A stretch of 64,000 bases of DNA from an uncultured Desulfobacter sp. (lineage in GTDB: Bacteria; Desulfobacterota; Desulfobacteria; Desulfobacterales; Desulfobacteraceae): positions 4,030,001 through 4,094,000 of the forward strand of contig NZ_OY762229.1 in assembly GCF_963665355.1 (NCBI RefSeq), read 5' to 3'. Below, piece after piece: positions 27,290 through 37,109 of this stretch; position 1 is the first letter of the stretch, and every line of letters begins with the position of its first letter. The position numbers and the translations under genes are program-made. The notes beneath the pieces were generated by a model, which was given only the letters and a program-made list of their open reading frames with translations, searched no databases and was not told where the DNA came from.

Positions 27290-27973
27290 ATGAAAAAAAT
27301 AAAGAACCGTCAAAGCCAGAATCTTAAAAAAGCCCAAAAGCAAAAAAAACGCCAGGAAAGGATCAGGAAACAAACCTTATCAAAACAAGAGACATCTCCG
27401 CAACATTTTGTGGAAGCTTACTATAACTTAGGCGTCACGTATCAAAAACAACTGAAAATTGCTGATATGATAGAAACATACCGGAAGGTCGTAAAGATTG
27501 GAGAGCCGGACAGTTATGCGGTTCATCACGCGCAGGACATGCTTAGCAGTCTTGAAAAACAGATGCTCAATGACGAGGGTGTGGATCTGGACGGTTTTTT
27601 AAAAGGGGAGCAGGCCTTTGAACAGGGTATGAAACATGCGGAGTCCAAGGATTGGGATGAGGCCATTGCCAAATTCAATGATGCTATCAAGATAAATCAA
27701 AATCGACCTCAAGTGTATGGAAATCTCGGTATTTGTTACGCAATCATTGGAGAAATTCAATCGGCACTTGAATGTTTTGACAGGGCTATTGAAATAGATC
27801 CGAATTATGAACCGGCATTGCTGAATCGTAAGATTGTGGAAGCTTTGAAAACAGGCGAACGCTTGAACCCCAAAATAGAAACCATTGAATATTACAAAGA
27901 TTATCCAATTAAAAATAGATCATACATTCAAGAGATTATAAAAGAACAAAACATTCTGCCTGAAAAAATATAA
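27290..27973 (+). CDS. TPR-repeat protein
   Basis: 227 residues. The N-terminus is very basic (MKKIKNRQSQNLKKAQKQKK), possibly nucleic-acid or ribosome associating. TPR units follow (AYYNLGVTYQKQLKIADMIETYRKVVKIG; GMKHAESKDWDEAIAKFNDAIKINQN; VYGNLGICYAIIGEIQSALECFDRAIEIDPNYEPAL). No signal peptide. 11 bases before a nitroreductase gene, so possibly co-transcribed. Specific role unknown. Confidence 0.8.
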   Translation: MKKIKNRQSQNLKKAQKQKKRQERIRKQTLSKQETSPQHFVEAYYNLGVTYQKQLKIADMIETYRKVVKIGEPDSYAVHHAQDMLSSLEKQMLNDEGVDLDGFLKGEQAFEQGMKHAESKDWDEAIAKFNDAIKINQNRPQVYGNLGICYAIIGEIQSALECFDRAIEIDPNYEPALLNRKIVEALKTGERLNPKIETIEYYKDYPIKNRSYIQEIIKEQNILPEKI

Positions 27974-27984
27974 GGGGGATAACC

Positions 27985-28518
27985 ATGTTTATTGAATTAT
28001 TGCGCAAAAGAAGAAGTATCCGGCAGTTTAAGGACAAACCCGTCAGTGCTGAACATTGCGATCTTCTGATCGAGGCTGCGTTGCGGTCCCCAAGTTCCCG
28101 GGGTTTTAATCCATGGCAGTTTGTGGTGGTCAAAGACAAAGCTTTGCTTGCGCAGTTGTCCCGGGCCAAAACCCATGGCGCCGCTTTTTTGAAAAATGCG
28201 CCTTTGGCCCTGGTCGTGTGTGCCGATACATCCAAAACCGACGTCTGGATCGAGGATGCCTCCATTGCCGCCGTTATTATTCATCTGGCTGCTGCGGATC
28301 TGGGCCTGGGCTCCTGCTGGGCGCAGATGCGTCTGCGCAGCCGCGACGACGGCACCAAGGCTTCTGATTATATTTCAAGTTTGCTTGATCTGCCCGGACA
28401 TGTCCAGGTGGAGGCGGTTATCGGCATCGGTCACCCCGCAGAGGAATTGGACGGCCATGATAGCAGTACCCTTTTATATGATCAGGTCAGTTACGAAAAA
28501 TTTGGCCAGAAAAGTTAA
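27985..28518 (+). CDS. nitroreductase family protein
   Basis: 177 residues, the length of small FMN-dependent nitroreductase-like proteins. Seen: RKRRSIRQFKDKPVS, ALRSPSSRGFNPWQFVVV (FMN phosphate contacts), an internal DASIAAVIIHLAAADLGLGSCWAQ, and VIGIGHPAEE near the end. Uses NAD(P)H to reduce nitroaromatics, quinones or similar; the natural substrate is unknown. AGGGGG precedes the ATG. Confidence 0.88.
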   Translation: MFIELLRKRRSIRQFKDKPVSAEHCDLLIEAALRSPSSRGFNPWQFVVVKDKALLAQLSRAKTHGAAFLKNAPLALVVCADTSKTDVWIEDASIAAVIIHLAAADLGLGSCWAQMRLRSRDDGTKASDYISSLLDLPGHVQVEAVIGIGHPAEELDGHDSSTLLYDQVSYEKFGQKS

Positions 28519-28548
28519 ACGTCCTTTCTTTTTTTTGAAGATACCCGG

Positions 28549-28586
28549 TTTTGCAGATGTGTTTTTTGGCAAGCGCATCTGCAAAA
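28549..28586 (+). terminator. probable terminator after the nitroreductase gene
   Basis: Perfect 11-bp inverted repeat (TTTTGCAGATG / CATCTGCAAAA) with a 16-base loop. The following tract is AT-rich but not a pure T-run. Confidence 0.55.
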
Positions 28587-28716
28587 TAAAAATAATTTCT
28601 CTTTTCTTTTTGTGATCCGTTAACCTCATCTTAACTCTTTGTCTGTTATACCTTTTCACACCATCATGATGAGTCTTTTATATTCGTGGTGAAAAAATGA
28701 CATGGAGAATAGCAAG

Positions 28717-30072
28717 ATGACGTTAAAACCGGCATGCAGACAATTTGTGGTGCTGCTCAGCCTGGTGACTCTTTCGGCCTGTGTTTCAAGTTCCAATCCC
28801 GATTATGGGAACATGGTCGGGCAGGAACAGGCGAAAATTGCTAAATGGCGCGACCTTGACGGCGCACGGAGCATCACCATCCTGGGGGATCTGATTCAAT
28901 CCCCGGAACTGGACACCCTGGTGGAAAAGAGCCTTGCCGCCAACCCCGGCCTGGCCCAGACTCTTTTAACCTTGAAAATTCGCCAGGCTGAGTATCGTAA
29001 GGCCCGGGGTGCGCAACTGCCCGAGGTGTCAGCAGGGTATTCGACGTTTAAGGAGAAGGACCAGGACGCGGTGTACACGGGAACAGCCTCGGTGAGCTGG
29101 GAGCTTGATCTGTGGCGCAAACTTGCCGACAGTTCAAAGGCCGCATCCAAGGATGTTGAAGAGCAGCAGATGCTCTTTCAGTCTGCCCGGGATACCCTGG
29201 CCGCCCAGATCATGACCGGATGGCTTGGGCTTACATCGGCAAAGAAAAATATCGTCATTGAACAGAAGCGCATTGATGTGCTTGAAAAAACCCAAGAGTA
29301 CACCCAACAGCGTTACCGCAGCGGGCTGGGCACCCTGGAGGATCTGGACACCGCCCGAAGCGCCGCGGCTTCAGCCCGAGCCATCCTGGAAGAGTACAAA
29401 GAGACCCTGGCCCGGCAGCGGCGAACCCTGGCCACCCTTTTGGGTGAGCCTGGTGTTAAGATTACCGTGCCCGAAGAGTACACCGATGTGATCCTGCCCC
29501 TGGCAGGCCTGCCTGCCCAGACCCTGCAGCGAAGACCCGACCTGAAAGCGGCCTTCCTGGCCATTGAATCCGCCGGGTTAAACGCGGATGTGGCATATAA
29601 AGATCTTTTGCCCAGCATCAGTCTTGAAGCATCCCTTGAGGACATCGCGTCAACCCCTGGATCAGCTCTGTTTTCAAATCCTGTGTGGTCCCTTCTGGGA
29701 CAGCTCACGGCCCCACTGTTCCAGGGCGGGCAGCTTAAAGCCCAAGCCCGGATCGCGGATCTGGAAACCGCCCAGGCCTTTGAGGCCTATCGCGAAACCC
29801 TGTATGCCGCTGTCCAGGAAATTGAAGACGCCATGGGTCTTGAACGGTCCCTGGGCAAGCAGCAGGACCACATTGAAACGGCGCTCGCCACAGCCGTGGA
29901 CACCCTGGTCCAGTATCAGAAAAGCTACCGCCAGGGCCTTTCAGGCATGCTGGATCTGCTTGTTGTCCAGGCCCAGACCTTCGATCTTGCCATCCAGCAG
30001 AACACCCTTAAATATGAACGCCTGGCCAACCGGGTAACCCTTGGGCTGGCCCTGGGCATTGGAGCAATATAA
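28717..30072 (+). CDS. RND efflux outer-membrane lipoprotein (TolC/NodT family)
   Basis: About 451 residues from the ATG at 28717, chosen because GGAG lies about nine bases upstream; an ATG 15 bases earlier is also possible. Signal peptide ends in the lipobox LSAC. Two OEP repeats are visible, each starting with long coiled helices (LVEKSLAANPGLAQTLLTLKIRQAEYRKARG; LQRRPDLKAAFLAIESAGLNADVAYKDLLPSISL). Forms the outer-membrane channel of the tripartite pump encoded downstream; its stop overlaps the next gene by one base. Confidence 0.92.
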   Translation: MTLKPACRQFVVLLSLVTLSACVSSSNPDYGNMVGQEQAKIAKWRDLDGARSITILGDLIQSPELDTLVEKSLAANPGLAQTLLTLKIRQAEYRKARGAQLPEVSAGYSTFKEKDQDAVYTGTASVSWELDLWRKLADSSKAASKDVEEQQMLFQSARDTLAAQIMTGWLGLTSAKKNIVIEQKRIDVLEKTQEYTQQRYRSGLGTLEDLDTARSAAASARAILEEYKETLARQRRTLATLLGEPGVKITVPEEYTDVILPLAGLPAQTLQRRPDLKAAFLAIESAGLNADVAYKDLLPSISLEASLEDIASTPGSALFSNPVWSLLGQLTAPLFQGGQLKAQARIADLETAQAFEAYRETLYAAVQEIEDAMGLERSLGKQQDHIETALATAVDTLVQYQKSYRQGLSGMLDLLVVQAQTFDLAIQQNTLKYERLANRVTLGLALGIGAI

Positions 30073-31244
30073 TGATCAGACGTACTTCCCAGATTGTGGT
30101 CTTACTGATTGCCGTTGGCCTGCTTACAGGGCTTGTCTTTTATATCCAGGGGGCCATCAAGGCCCAGGCCAGCCAGCCGGCCCCTGAAAAAGAACAGGTT
30201 GTCCTGCATCCTGAAGTATCCGTCATATCGGTATCCACCGGCAGTTACAATGCCCAGATTACAGGATACGGCAGTGCCTCTCCCCATTTTGAACTCACAC
30301 TTGCCGCCCGGGTGGCAGGTCAGGTCACAACACTTTCCAACACATTTGAAACCGGCAAACTGGTTAAAAAGGGCGAAGTGATTGTCCAGCTGGATACCAC
30401 CGAATACAAAGACGCCCTTGCCCAGGCCCAAAAAGATCTGTCCGATGCACAACTGGCCCTGCTCGAAGAGGAGCGGTCCGCCTTGCAGGCCAAGGCCGAA
30501 TGGCAATCCTCGGGACTGACCGGGGAACCTGCTTCGGATCTGGTCCTGCACGGTCCCCAGGTGGCGGCGGCCAAAGCGGCAGTTACCGCAGCCCGGGCTG
30601 CTGTGGAAACCGCTGAAGCGGATCTGTCCTACACCCGGATCACAGCACCCTTTGACGCCCTGGTGGTGGAACGTAGCGTGGCGCCCGGCAGCTTTGTCCA
30701 GGCCGGTTCCACCATTGCCGTCCTTTACAGCACAGACCGGGCTGAGATAACGGTCTCCCTGTCAGCAGCCCAGTGGTCCAGCCTGCCGGATATGGCAACC
30801 CTGAATGTCGGCACATGGCCGGTCACCCTTGTTCATGCCCAGACCGGCCGGCAATGGTCCGGCTACATTCTGCGGGCATCCCGGCAGGTGGATGACAAAT
30901 CGCGTCAGCAAAGTGTGATTGTGGCCCTGGATGAGCCGTTAGATTCCCAGAATCCCCTACTTTTCGGCACCTTTGTTTCCGTGAATATTGAAGGACAGCC
31001 CATGTCCGGCCTGTGGGAACTTCCGGCTTCCGCCTTCAGCCAGAAGGGTGAAATCTGGTATGTCAAAGCAGACAATACCCTGTCATCCTTTACCACACAG
31101 CCTGTGTTCAGCCACGGGGAGTCCATTTATGTGGCTCCGCCTGAAGACATCGCCGACTCACCCCGGAAGGTGCTGATTCATCCCTTAAACCATTACCTGG
31201 ATGACATGGCCGTCACCCCGGTTCAGGAGAGTAGCCATGAGTGA
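30072..31244 (+). CDS. RND efflux periplasmic adaptor (HlyD/MFP family)
   Basis: 390 residues with an N-terminal membrane anchor (TSQIVVLLIAVGLLTGLVFYIQG). Biotinyl-lipoyl-like halves (ELTLAARVAGQVTTLSNTFETGKLVKKGEVIVQLDTTEYKDAL; YTRITAPFDALVVERSVAPGSFVQAGSTIAVLYSTD) flank an alpha-helical hairpin, as in the membrane fusion family. Couples the inner-membrane pump to the outer-membrane channel. Overlaps the pump gene by eight bases. Confidence 0.93.
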   Translation: MIRRTSQIVVLLIAVGLLTGLVFYIQGAIKAQASQPAPEKEQVVLHPEVSVISVSTGSYNAQITGYGSASPHFELTLAARVAGQVTTLSNTFETGKLVKKGEVIVQLDTTEYKDALAQAQKDLSDAQLALLEEERSALQAKAEWQSSGLTGEPASDLVLHGPQVAAAKAAVTAARAAVETAEADLSYTRITAPFDALVVERSVAPGSFVQAGSTIAVLYSTDRAEITVSLSAAQWSSLPDMATLNVGTWPVTLVHAQTGRQWSGYILRASRQVDDKSRQQSVIVALDEPLDSQNPLLFGTFVSVNIEGQPMSGLWELPASAFSQKGEIWYVKADNTLSSFTTQPVFSHGESIYVAPPEDIADSPRKVLIHPLNHYLDDMAVTPVQESSHE

Positions 31245-34200
31245 AAGAATGCGGGGAATCATCTCCTGGTTTGCCACCAATCCTGTGGCCGCCAACCTGC
31301 TGTTGATCCTTATTATTTCCCTGGGATTGATGCAGATGGGTAAACTGAGGAAAGAGGCCTTTCCCAGCCTTTCCCCCAACAGCCTGACCGTGTCCGTCAC
31401 CTATGACTCCGGTTCTGCCCAGCAATCCGAGGAAGGGCTTGCCATAAAAATAGAGGATGCGCTTGAGGATGTGCTGGGGATAAAAACCATTACCAGCTCA
31501 TCCACCACCACGGGCACCACCGTCACCATAGAGATGAAAGACGATTATGACCTGGACACCCTGCTCCGGGATGTCAAATCAAAGGTGGATGCCATATCCA
31601 ATTTCCCCACCGATGCTGACAATCCGGTCATTGAAAAGGCCGAGCGCGAAGAACATGCCCTGTGGCTCCAGCTTTACGGGGAGGTGGACCGCCATACCCT
31701 GCAGACCCTGGCCGAAGAGCTTAAAGATGATCTGTTAACCAATGCCGAAGTGAACCGTGTGGAGATCTCCGGCAGCCTTGACCCCATGATCAGCGTTGAG
31801 ATTGACGAGGCCCAGCTCCAGTCCTACGGATTGTCCCTGTCCGATGTGGAAGATGCCGTCAACAATGAATCGGGAAGTTCGCGCACAGCAGTCCTGCGGG
31901 ATAAAAATCTGTACCTGCAGCTTAAAGCATCCCAACAGGCCTATCTGAAAGAAGAGTTTGCCGCCATACCCCTGGTCACCCTTGGGGATGGTTCCCGGAT
32001 TTATCTGGGTGATGTGGCAAAAATTGACGACACCTTTGATGACGAGACGCCAGTGCTTTCCCGTTTCAACGGCCATACCAGCATTGCCCTGCAGGTGATT
32101 ACCACGGGCCAGGATGATATCTCCAGGACCGTTGCCGGGGCCAAAAAGGTGATTCAAGAGTTTGAAAATAGCGGAAGCCTTCCTGACAATGTGAAGTTAA
32201 CTTCCTGGTACGACCGCTCCACAACGATCATCGAGCGCCTGGAACTTCTGGCAAAAAACGCCCTGGGCGGGTTTTTGATTGTCTTTATTCTTCTGGCCAT
32301 GTTTCTCAATCTTTCCGTGGCGTTCTGGGTGGCCATGGGCCTGCCGTTTATCTTTTTCGGCACGCTTTTTTTCATGGGAGACGGCTTTGCAGGACTCTCC
32401 TTAAACGAGTTCACCACCTTCGGGTTCATCATGGCTTTGGGTATTGTGGTGGATGATGCGGTTGTGATCGGGGAAAGTGTGTACACGTTACGTTCCAGGG
32501 ATGGCGACACCATTGAAAACACCATCCGGGGTACCCAGGCCGTGGCCGTCCCCACCCTGTTCGGTGTGTTGACCACGGTGGCGGCCTTTTACGCCATATC
32601 CCAGGTCAGCGGCCACATGGGAGAGCTTTACTCCCAGTTTGCCATTGTCGTCACCATCTGTCTTGTGCTGTCTGTGATTGAATCAAAGCTGATTCTGCCC
32701 TGCCATCTGGCCCATCTCAATACCCGCCAGAATCCCGGGAAAAACCCTATGGCCCGGGGCTGGGGCTGGGTGCAGAGAAATACCGACAACACCCTTAATT
32801 TTGTGAACGACCGTATTTACGGTCCCCTTATCAGAATAGCCCTTCACCATCGGTATAGCGTGCTGGTGGTGTTTTTCGGATTTTATATCTTTGTGACTTC
32901 CATGCCCCTGACCGGCATGGTGCGCATGAGTTTTTTCCCCGATATTCCAGGCGATACGGTGCGCGCGGAACTGACCATGAAAAATGATGCAAGTTATGGT
33001 CAGACCCATGGCGCTTTGGCCCTTCTGGAGTCCAGGGCCCACGAGGCGGACCGGGAGCTTCGTGGCGCCAAAGATGATGAAAAAAGCGCCATTGAATACC
33101 TGCAGGTGATGTCCGAAGCGGATCAGTCCGGGTCCGTGAAACTGCAGCTCACCAAGGATGCCCCCTATGATATTGACACCTTTACCCGCAAATGGCGGGA
33201 ATTGTCCGGAATGCCCGAAGGGGCCAAAACCTTAAGCGTACAAAATGCCCCGGCCATGGTGGATGCCTTGCGCATTGAGTTGCGGTCAGGTGATGATACT
33301 GTGCTCTCCCTGGCAGGGACCGCCCTGAAAAAACAACTGTCCGCCATAGCCGGGGTGAGCGGCATCGAAGACAATCTGGAACCGGGCCAGCCCCAGCTGT
33401 TCATGGAACTGACCCCCCAGGGAAGAGCCTTGGGATTTACCACGGATATGCTGGCCGAACAGATGCTCCAGGCCTTTTCCGGCCAGGTGGTCCAGCGGTT
33501 CCAGCGCTCCTCCGACGAGGTGGAGGTGAAGGTCCGCTATCCCCAGGGAGCCAGAAAAAGTGTCTCCGATGTCCTCAGTGCCGATGTCAGAACCTCCGAA
33601 GGTACGGTTGTACCGCTGCCCAGCGTGGCCCAAATTACTTACGGTTACACCCGGGACACCATCACGCGCATTGACGGCAAACGGGCCGTTTATGTTTCGG
33701 CAGACGTGGACAAGGATATCATGTCCTCCACGGAACTTGTGGCACAGCTTCAAAAGACCCTTATGCCCAAACTCAAACAGCAATACCCCAATCTTGACAT
33801 TGATTTTTCAGGCGAGGCCGAAGAACAGGCTGAGACAGAAACCTCAATGGTGGAGATGTTTATCATGGCCCTGTTTATGATCTATTTTCTATTGGCTATT
33901 CCGTTAAAGTCCTACATCCAGCCCTTTTTGATCATGACGGCCATTCCCTTCGGCATTGTGGGAGCGGTGCTGGGGCACTGGATCAACGATCTGTCATTGG
34001 GTATTTTATCTCTTAATGGTATTATTGCCCTGGCCGGTGTGGTGGTCAATGACAGTCTGCTTCTGGTTTCCACCTTTAACGACATGCAAAGGGGCAGCGA
34101 TACCCCGTTGTTTGAAGCGGTGGCCTGGGCAGGCAAAAGCCGTTTAAGGGCGGTTCTTCTGACGTCCTTCACCACGGTGGCAGGGCTTTTGCCCCTGCTG

Positions 34201-34392
34201 TATGAAACTTCGCACCAGGCCCAATTTCTGATTCCCGCCGCCGTATCCCTGGCCTATGGTATCATGTTTGCCACGGTGATCACCTTGATCCTGATACCGG
34301 TTCTTCTGGTGGTCCACCATGATGTCAGCCGGGTTTTAAGCTGGTTCAAGTGGTGGATAAATCCCTTTGCCGAAAGGAAGGATGTGTGTTGA
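31237..34392 (+). CDS. RND efflux transporter (AcrB-like)
   Basis: 1051 residues from the ATG at 31237 (CAGGAG upstream). Typical 12-TM proton/drug antiporter with two large periplasmic loops: first TM at SWFATNPVAANLLLILIISLGL, TM4 GFIMALGIVVDDAVVIGE with the proton-relay Asp pair, and a second half with LSLGILSLNGIIALAGVVVNDSLLLVSTFN and AVLLTSFTTVAGLLPLL. Sequence resembles the CzcA-like/HAE group of environmental bacteria; substrate unknown. Followed with overlap by a response regulator and kinase, suggesting the pump is controlled by its own two-component system. Confidence 0.94.
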   Translation: MSERMRGIISWFATNPVAANLLLILIISLGLMQMGKLRKEAFPSLSPNSLTVSVTYDSGSAQQSEEGLAIKIEDALEDVLGIKTITSSSTTTGTTVTIEMKDDYDLDTLLRDVKSKVDAISNFPTDADNPVIEKAEREEHALWLQLYGEVDRHTLQTLAEELKDDLLTNAEVNRVEISGSLDPMISVEIDEAQLQSYGLSLSDVEDAVNNESGSSRTAVLRDKNLYLQLKASQQAYLKEEFAAIPLVTLGDGSRIYLGDVAKIDDTFDDETPVLSRFNGHTSIALQVITTGQDDISRTVAGAKKVIQEFENSGSLPDNVKLTSWYDRSTTIIERLELLAKNALGGFLIVFILLAMFLNLSVAFWVAMGLPFIFFGTLFFMGDGFAGLSLNEFTTFGFIMALGIVVDDAVVIGESVYTLRSRDGDTIENTIRGTQAVAVPTLFGVLTTVAAFYAISQVSGHMGELYSQFAIVVTICLVLSVIESKLILPCHLAHLNTRQNPGKNPMARGWGWVQRNTDNTLNFVNDRIYGPLIRIALHHRYSVLVVFFGFYIFVTSMPLTGMVRMSFFPDIPGDTVRAELTMKNDASYGQTHGALALLESRAHEADRELRGAKDDEKSAIEYLQVMSEADQSGSVKLQLTKDAPYDIDTFTRKWRELSGMPEGAKTLSVQNAPAMVDALRIELRSGDDTVLSLAGTALKKQLSAIAGVSGIEDNLEPGQPQLFMELTPQGRALGFTTDMLAEQMLQAFSGQVVQRFQRSSDEVEVKVRYPQGARKSVSDVLSADVRTSEGTVVPLPSVAQITYGYTRDTITRIDGKRAVYVSADVDKDIMSSTELVAQLQKTLMPKLKQQYPNLDIDFSGEAEEQAETETSMVEMFIMALFMIYFLLAIPLKSYIQPFLIMTAIPFGIVGAVLGHWINDLSLGILSLNGIIALAGVVVNDSLLLVSTFNDMQRGSDTPLFEAVAWAGKSRLRAVLLTSFTTVAGLLPLLYETSHQAQFLIPAAVSLAYGIMFATVITLILIPVLLVVHHDVSRVLSWFKWWINPFAERKDVC

Positions 34393-35063
34393 ACGTACTT
34401 TTAGTGGAAGATGATTTTGATCTGGCCGAGACTGTTATTGACTATCTGTCCATTGAGTCCATCTCCTGCGACTACGCCAGTAACGGGGTGGCAGGCTTAA
34501 ACCTTTTAGAGGAGAAGAGCTATGATGTGGTTTTGCTGGATCTTAACCTGCCCCGGCTTGACGGCCTTAGCCTTTGCCGGGAGTTGCGTTCAAAAGGAAA
34601 TGACACTCCGGTGCTCATGCTCACGGCCCTGGGCCGGCTGGATGACAAGGTGGAGGGTTTTGATGCCGGCACAGACGATTATCTGGTCAAGCCCTTTGAG
34701 CTGCGGGAGCTTGTGGTCAGAATATATGCCCTGGCCCGGCGCAGATCCGGACAGGTTCAGCTTTTAACCTATGCCGATCTTGAAATGAATCTGAAGGAGG
34801 ATACGGTGAGCAGGGCAGGGCAGGCGATCAGACTGTCCCCCACGGCGCGCAAGATTCTGGAAACCCTGTTGCGGGCCGCTCCTGAAACCGTATCCAAACA
34901 AAAGCTGATCGATAGCGTGTGGGGGGATGATCCCCCGGACAGCAACAGTCTTAAGGTGCATATGCACCATTTGCGAAAAGCGGTGGACGAGTCCTTTGAT
35001 TGTCCCCTGATTCATACCATTCCCGGGCGCGGATTTTCCATTAAGGAGGGTGATCAAAAATGA
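34386..35063 (+). CDS. OmpR-family response regulator
   Basis: About 225 residues. The start is GTG 34386 or TTG 34389, overlapping the pump stop; AAGGA lies upstream. Receiver domain (NVLLVEDDFDLAETV, phospho-Asp in VVLLDLNLPRLDG, LTALGR, Lys in YLVKPFELREL) and a C-terminal winged-helix domain (SPTARKILETLLRAAPETVSKQKLIDSVWG, SNSLKVHMHHLRKAVD, TIPGRGFSI). Probably regulates the efflux operon it terminates. Confidence 0.92.
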   Translation: MLNVLLVEDDFDLAETVIDYLSIESISCDYASNGVAGLNLLEEKSYDVVLLDLNLPRLDGLSLCRELRSKGNDTPVLMLTALGRLDDKVEGFDAGTDDYLVKPFELRELVVRIYALARRRSGQVQLLTYADLEMNLKEDTVSRAGQAIRLSPTARKILETLLRAAPETVSKQKLIDSVWGDDPPDSNSLKVHMHHLRKAVDESFDCPLIHTIPGRGFSIKEGDQK

Positions 35064-36424
35064 AAAAGCCCATCAGTCTGAAGTGGTTTGTGGCTCTGTC
35101 TTTTTTAATCATGGCCGTGGTTCTGATTATTGGTTACTCCGTATTGAGTATAAAATTTTTCTACAAAGGCATGGACAACATTATTGCCGGGAACATGGTT
35201 CATGTTCTGGAAAGCTATATTAAAACCACACCCCAAGATCAACGGGGCGATCTGGCACGTTTCAGCGGTTTCATGATTGCAAAACAGTGGCGGCAGATGC
35301 CGGATAATATCAAGGAACTTATGGACGTTCCCGCAAGACCGGAAGAGCTTGAGATCTACAAGGAAAATGCATGGTTCGGAAAACCCAAGGGTGTTATTTT
35401 TGCCATGTCCGTGCAGATTGATAATGACACATATTATATTGTTCATCTGGCTCCTTCTGAAAAAGCCTCCCCGCTCATCGGGAATAAAGGCAGGGAAAAT
35501 CTGCGTATACTGATTGGCATCAGTTTGTCGACAGCCCTTGGTATTGCCGTGCTGATCCGGGTGCTGCTGATTCTGGTGGAGCGCCCGGTAAAGTCCCTGA
35601 AGCAGTGGGCCCATGGGCTGGATGCGGATCAGCTGAAACGGCCGGCCCCGGATTTTATTTATCCTGAACTTAATGAACTGGCCCGGCTCATCCAGAAAAG
35701 TCTGTCGTCTGTCCAGGAAAGCCTGGACAGGGAACACAAATTTCTGCGTCACGCCAGCCATGAACTTCGAACCCCCATCAGTGTGATCAGAAACAATGTT
35801 GAACTGCTTAAACTTAAAAAACTCAATGAAAGCGCCCTGGATATCGCTAAAACCGATCCGGATAAAATTGCACTTCGGGACCGGCACCAGGACAAAATTT
35901 TTGATCGGATAGACAGGGCCAGTCTGACCATGAAGTATCTGACCCAGACACTTCTGTGGCTGGGGCAGGATGACCAGGTCCAGCTGCCCGTTGCAGACAT
36001 CAATCTTGAAAATCTTGTCCGGGAACTGGCCGAAGAGTCAAAGTATCTGCTCAGAGACAAGGATGTTGAGGTGATTGTGCATACTGTGCCTGCCGTGATA
36101 ACCCTGGCCCAGGTGCCTGCCCGCATTGTAACGGGTAACCTGATCCGTAATGCGTTTCAGCATACCTGGCGCGGCAAGGTCCGGATTGTCCAGACCGAGA
36201 CCTGCGTTCAGATCATCAATGATATCCCCGGGGAAAAGAACGCAGGCAAGGATCTGGGGTTTGGACTGGGCCTGCAGTTGATCCGGCAGTTGTGCCACAG
36301 GCTTAACTGGTCCTATACAAGCCGGGAGGAGGACGGTCTGCACCGGGCCTGCATTGTTTTTTGTGAGACCGATGACCCAGGTGCCTGCCCGGTGAATGTC
36401 ACTGCCCGACAGATTATGACTTAA
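35060..36424 (+). CDS. sensor histidine kinase
   Basis: 454 residues; TM segments at about residues 9-32 and 147-170 enclose a ~115-residue periplasmic sensor. HisKA follows (EHKFLRHASHELRTPISVIRNNVE). The ATP-binding domain retains the N box (NLIRNAFQHT) and the GLGLQLI region, but the first G box reads NDIPGE in place of DxGxG, so nucleotide binding is somewhat atypical. Four-base overlap with the regulator gene. Cognate kinase of that regulator. Confidence 0.9.
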   Translation: MKKPISLKWFVALSFLIMAVVLIIGYSVLSIKFFYKGMDNIIAGNMVHVLESYIKTTPQDQRGDLARFSGFMIAKQWRQMPDNIKELMDVPARPEELEIYKENAWFGKPKGVIFAMSVQIDNDTYYIVHLAPSEKASPLIGNKGRENLRILIGISLSTALGIAVLIRVLLILVERPVKSLKQWAHGLDADQLKRPAPDFIYPELNELARLIQKSLSSVQESLDREHKFLRHASHELRTPISVIRNNVELLKLKKLNESALDIAKTDPDKIALRDRHQDKIFDRIDRASLTMKYLTQTLLWLGQDDQVQLPVADINLENLVRELAEESKYLLRDKDVEVIVHTVPAVITLAQVPARIVTGNLIRNAFQHTWRGKVRIVQTETCVQIINDIPGEKNAGKDLGFGLGLQLIRQLCHRLNWSYTSREEDGLHRACIVFCETDDPGACPVNVTARQIMT

Positions 36425-36471
36425 TGATCAATTGCAGATGTTTTGAAGCATGTATTCCGCTGATCATCCTT

Positions 36472-37107
36472 TTAATTATCAATCTGTTTGGGCCCAGGGG
36501 TAATGGAATAAAACAGCCGGTCCAGATAGTCATTTGCCTGGGCCGTCAGATCAAAGGCCCGGGGATCGGCAAGGGCATGCAGCCACAGACCGTCTATGAA
36601 AGCGATCATGTTAAAGGCGATACTCTGGGCGCTTTGTCTGGCTTCAGGCCGGAAGATGCCTTTATCCACACCTTCAATGATCATATTGTAAATGGCGGTT
36701 CGTGCACTTTGAAACATGCCGCGCAGCAATGCCGTATGTTCGGTGTCCTGACTGTCTGAAACCAGTTTTTTAAAAACAGCAAGCAGTACTCCCATGGTAT
36801 ATGGATCATTTTTTATTGCCTGAATAACCTCATGCAGATAGTTGCGAAGACGGGTTTTCGGGTTTGGAATACCGGCAATCAAAGAGGCCACCTTTTGTTC
36901 AATCTGTTCAACATAAAGGGTTAAAGAGAAATTGATCAGCTCCTCCTTGGAACTGAAATATTCATACATTGTGCCTTTTCCCACACCTGCCGCATTGGCA
37001 ATGCGGCTCATGGATGAAGCGGAAAAACCGTACTTGGCAAAATGTTTCAATGCGACAAAACCTATTTGTTTTCTTTTTTCATTTCGATCAACAATTTTAG
37101 GGGACAT
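36472..37107 (-). CDS. TetR/AcrR-family transcriptional regulator
   Basis: 211 residues. N-terminal TetR helix-turn-helix (GFVALKHFAKYGFSASSMSRIANAAGVGKGTMYEYFSSKEELINFSLTLY); the C-terminal ligand domain is not diagnostic. Encoded just after the membrane protein at 37110-37559 on the same strand, with only two bases between them. A perfect TetR-type operator lies upstream of that gene (37621-37652), so autoregulation of the two-gene operon is likely. Confidence 0.92.
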   Translation of the reverse strand: MSPKIVDRNEKRKQIGFVALKHFAKYGFSASSMSRIANAAGVGKGTMYEYFSSKEELINFSLTLYVEQIEQKVASLIAGIPNPKTRLRNYLHEVIQAIKNDPYTMGVLLAVFKKLVSDSQDTEHTALLRGMFQSARTAIYNMIIEGVDKGIFRPEARQSAQSIAFNMIAFIDGLWLHALADPRAFDLTAQANDYLDRLFYSITPGPKQIDN

Positions 37108-37109
37108 GA

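Noticed and set aside
36662-36670. A TTATCCACA sequence, identical to the consensus DnaA box
   Set aside because: It lies inside the tetR coding sequence, as a single copy, 12 kb from the dnaA-like genes.
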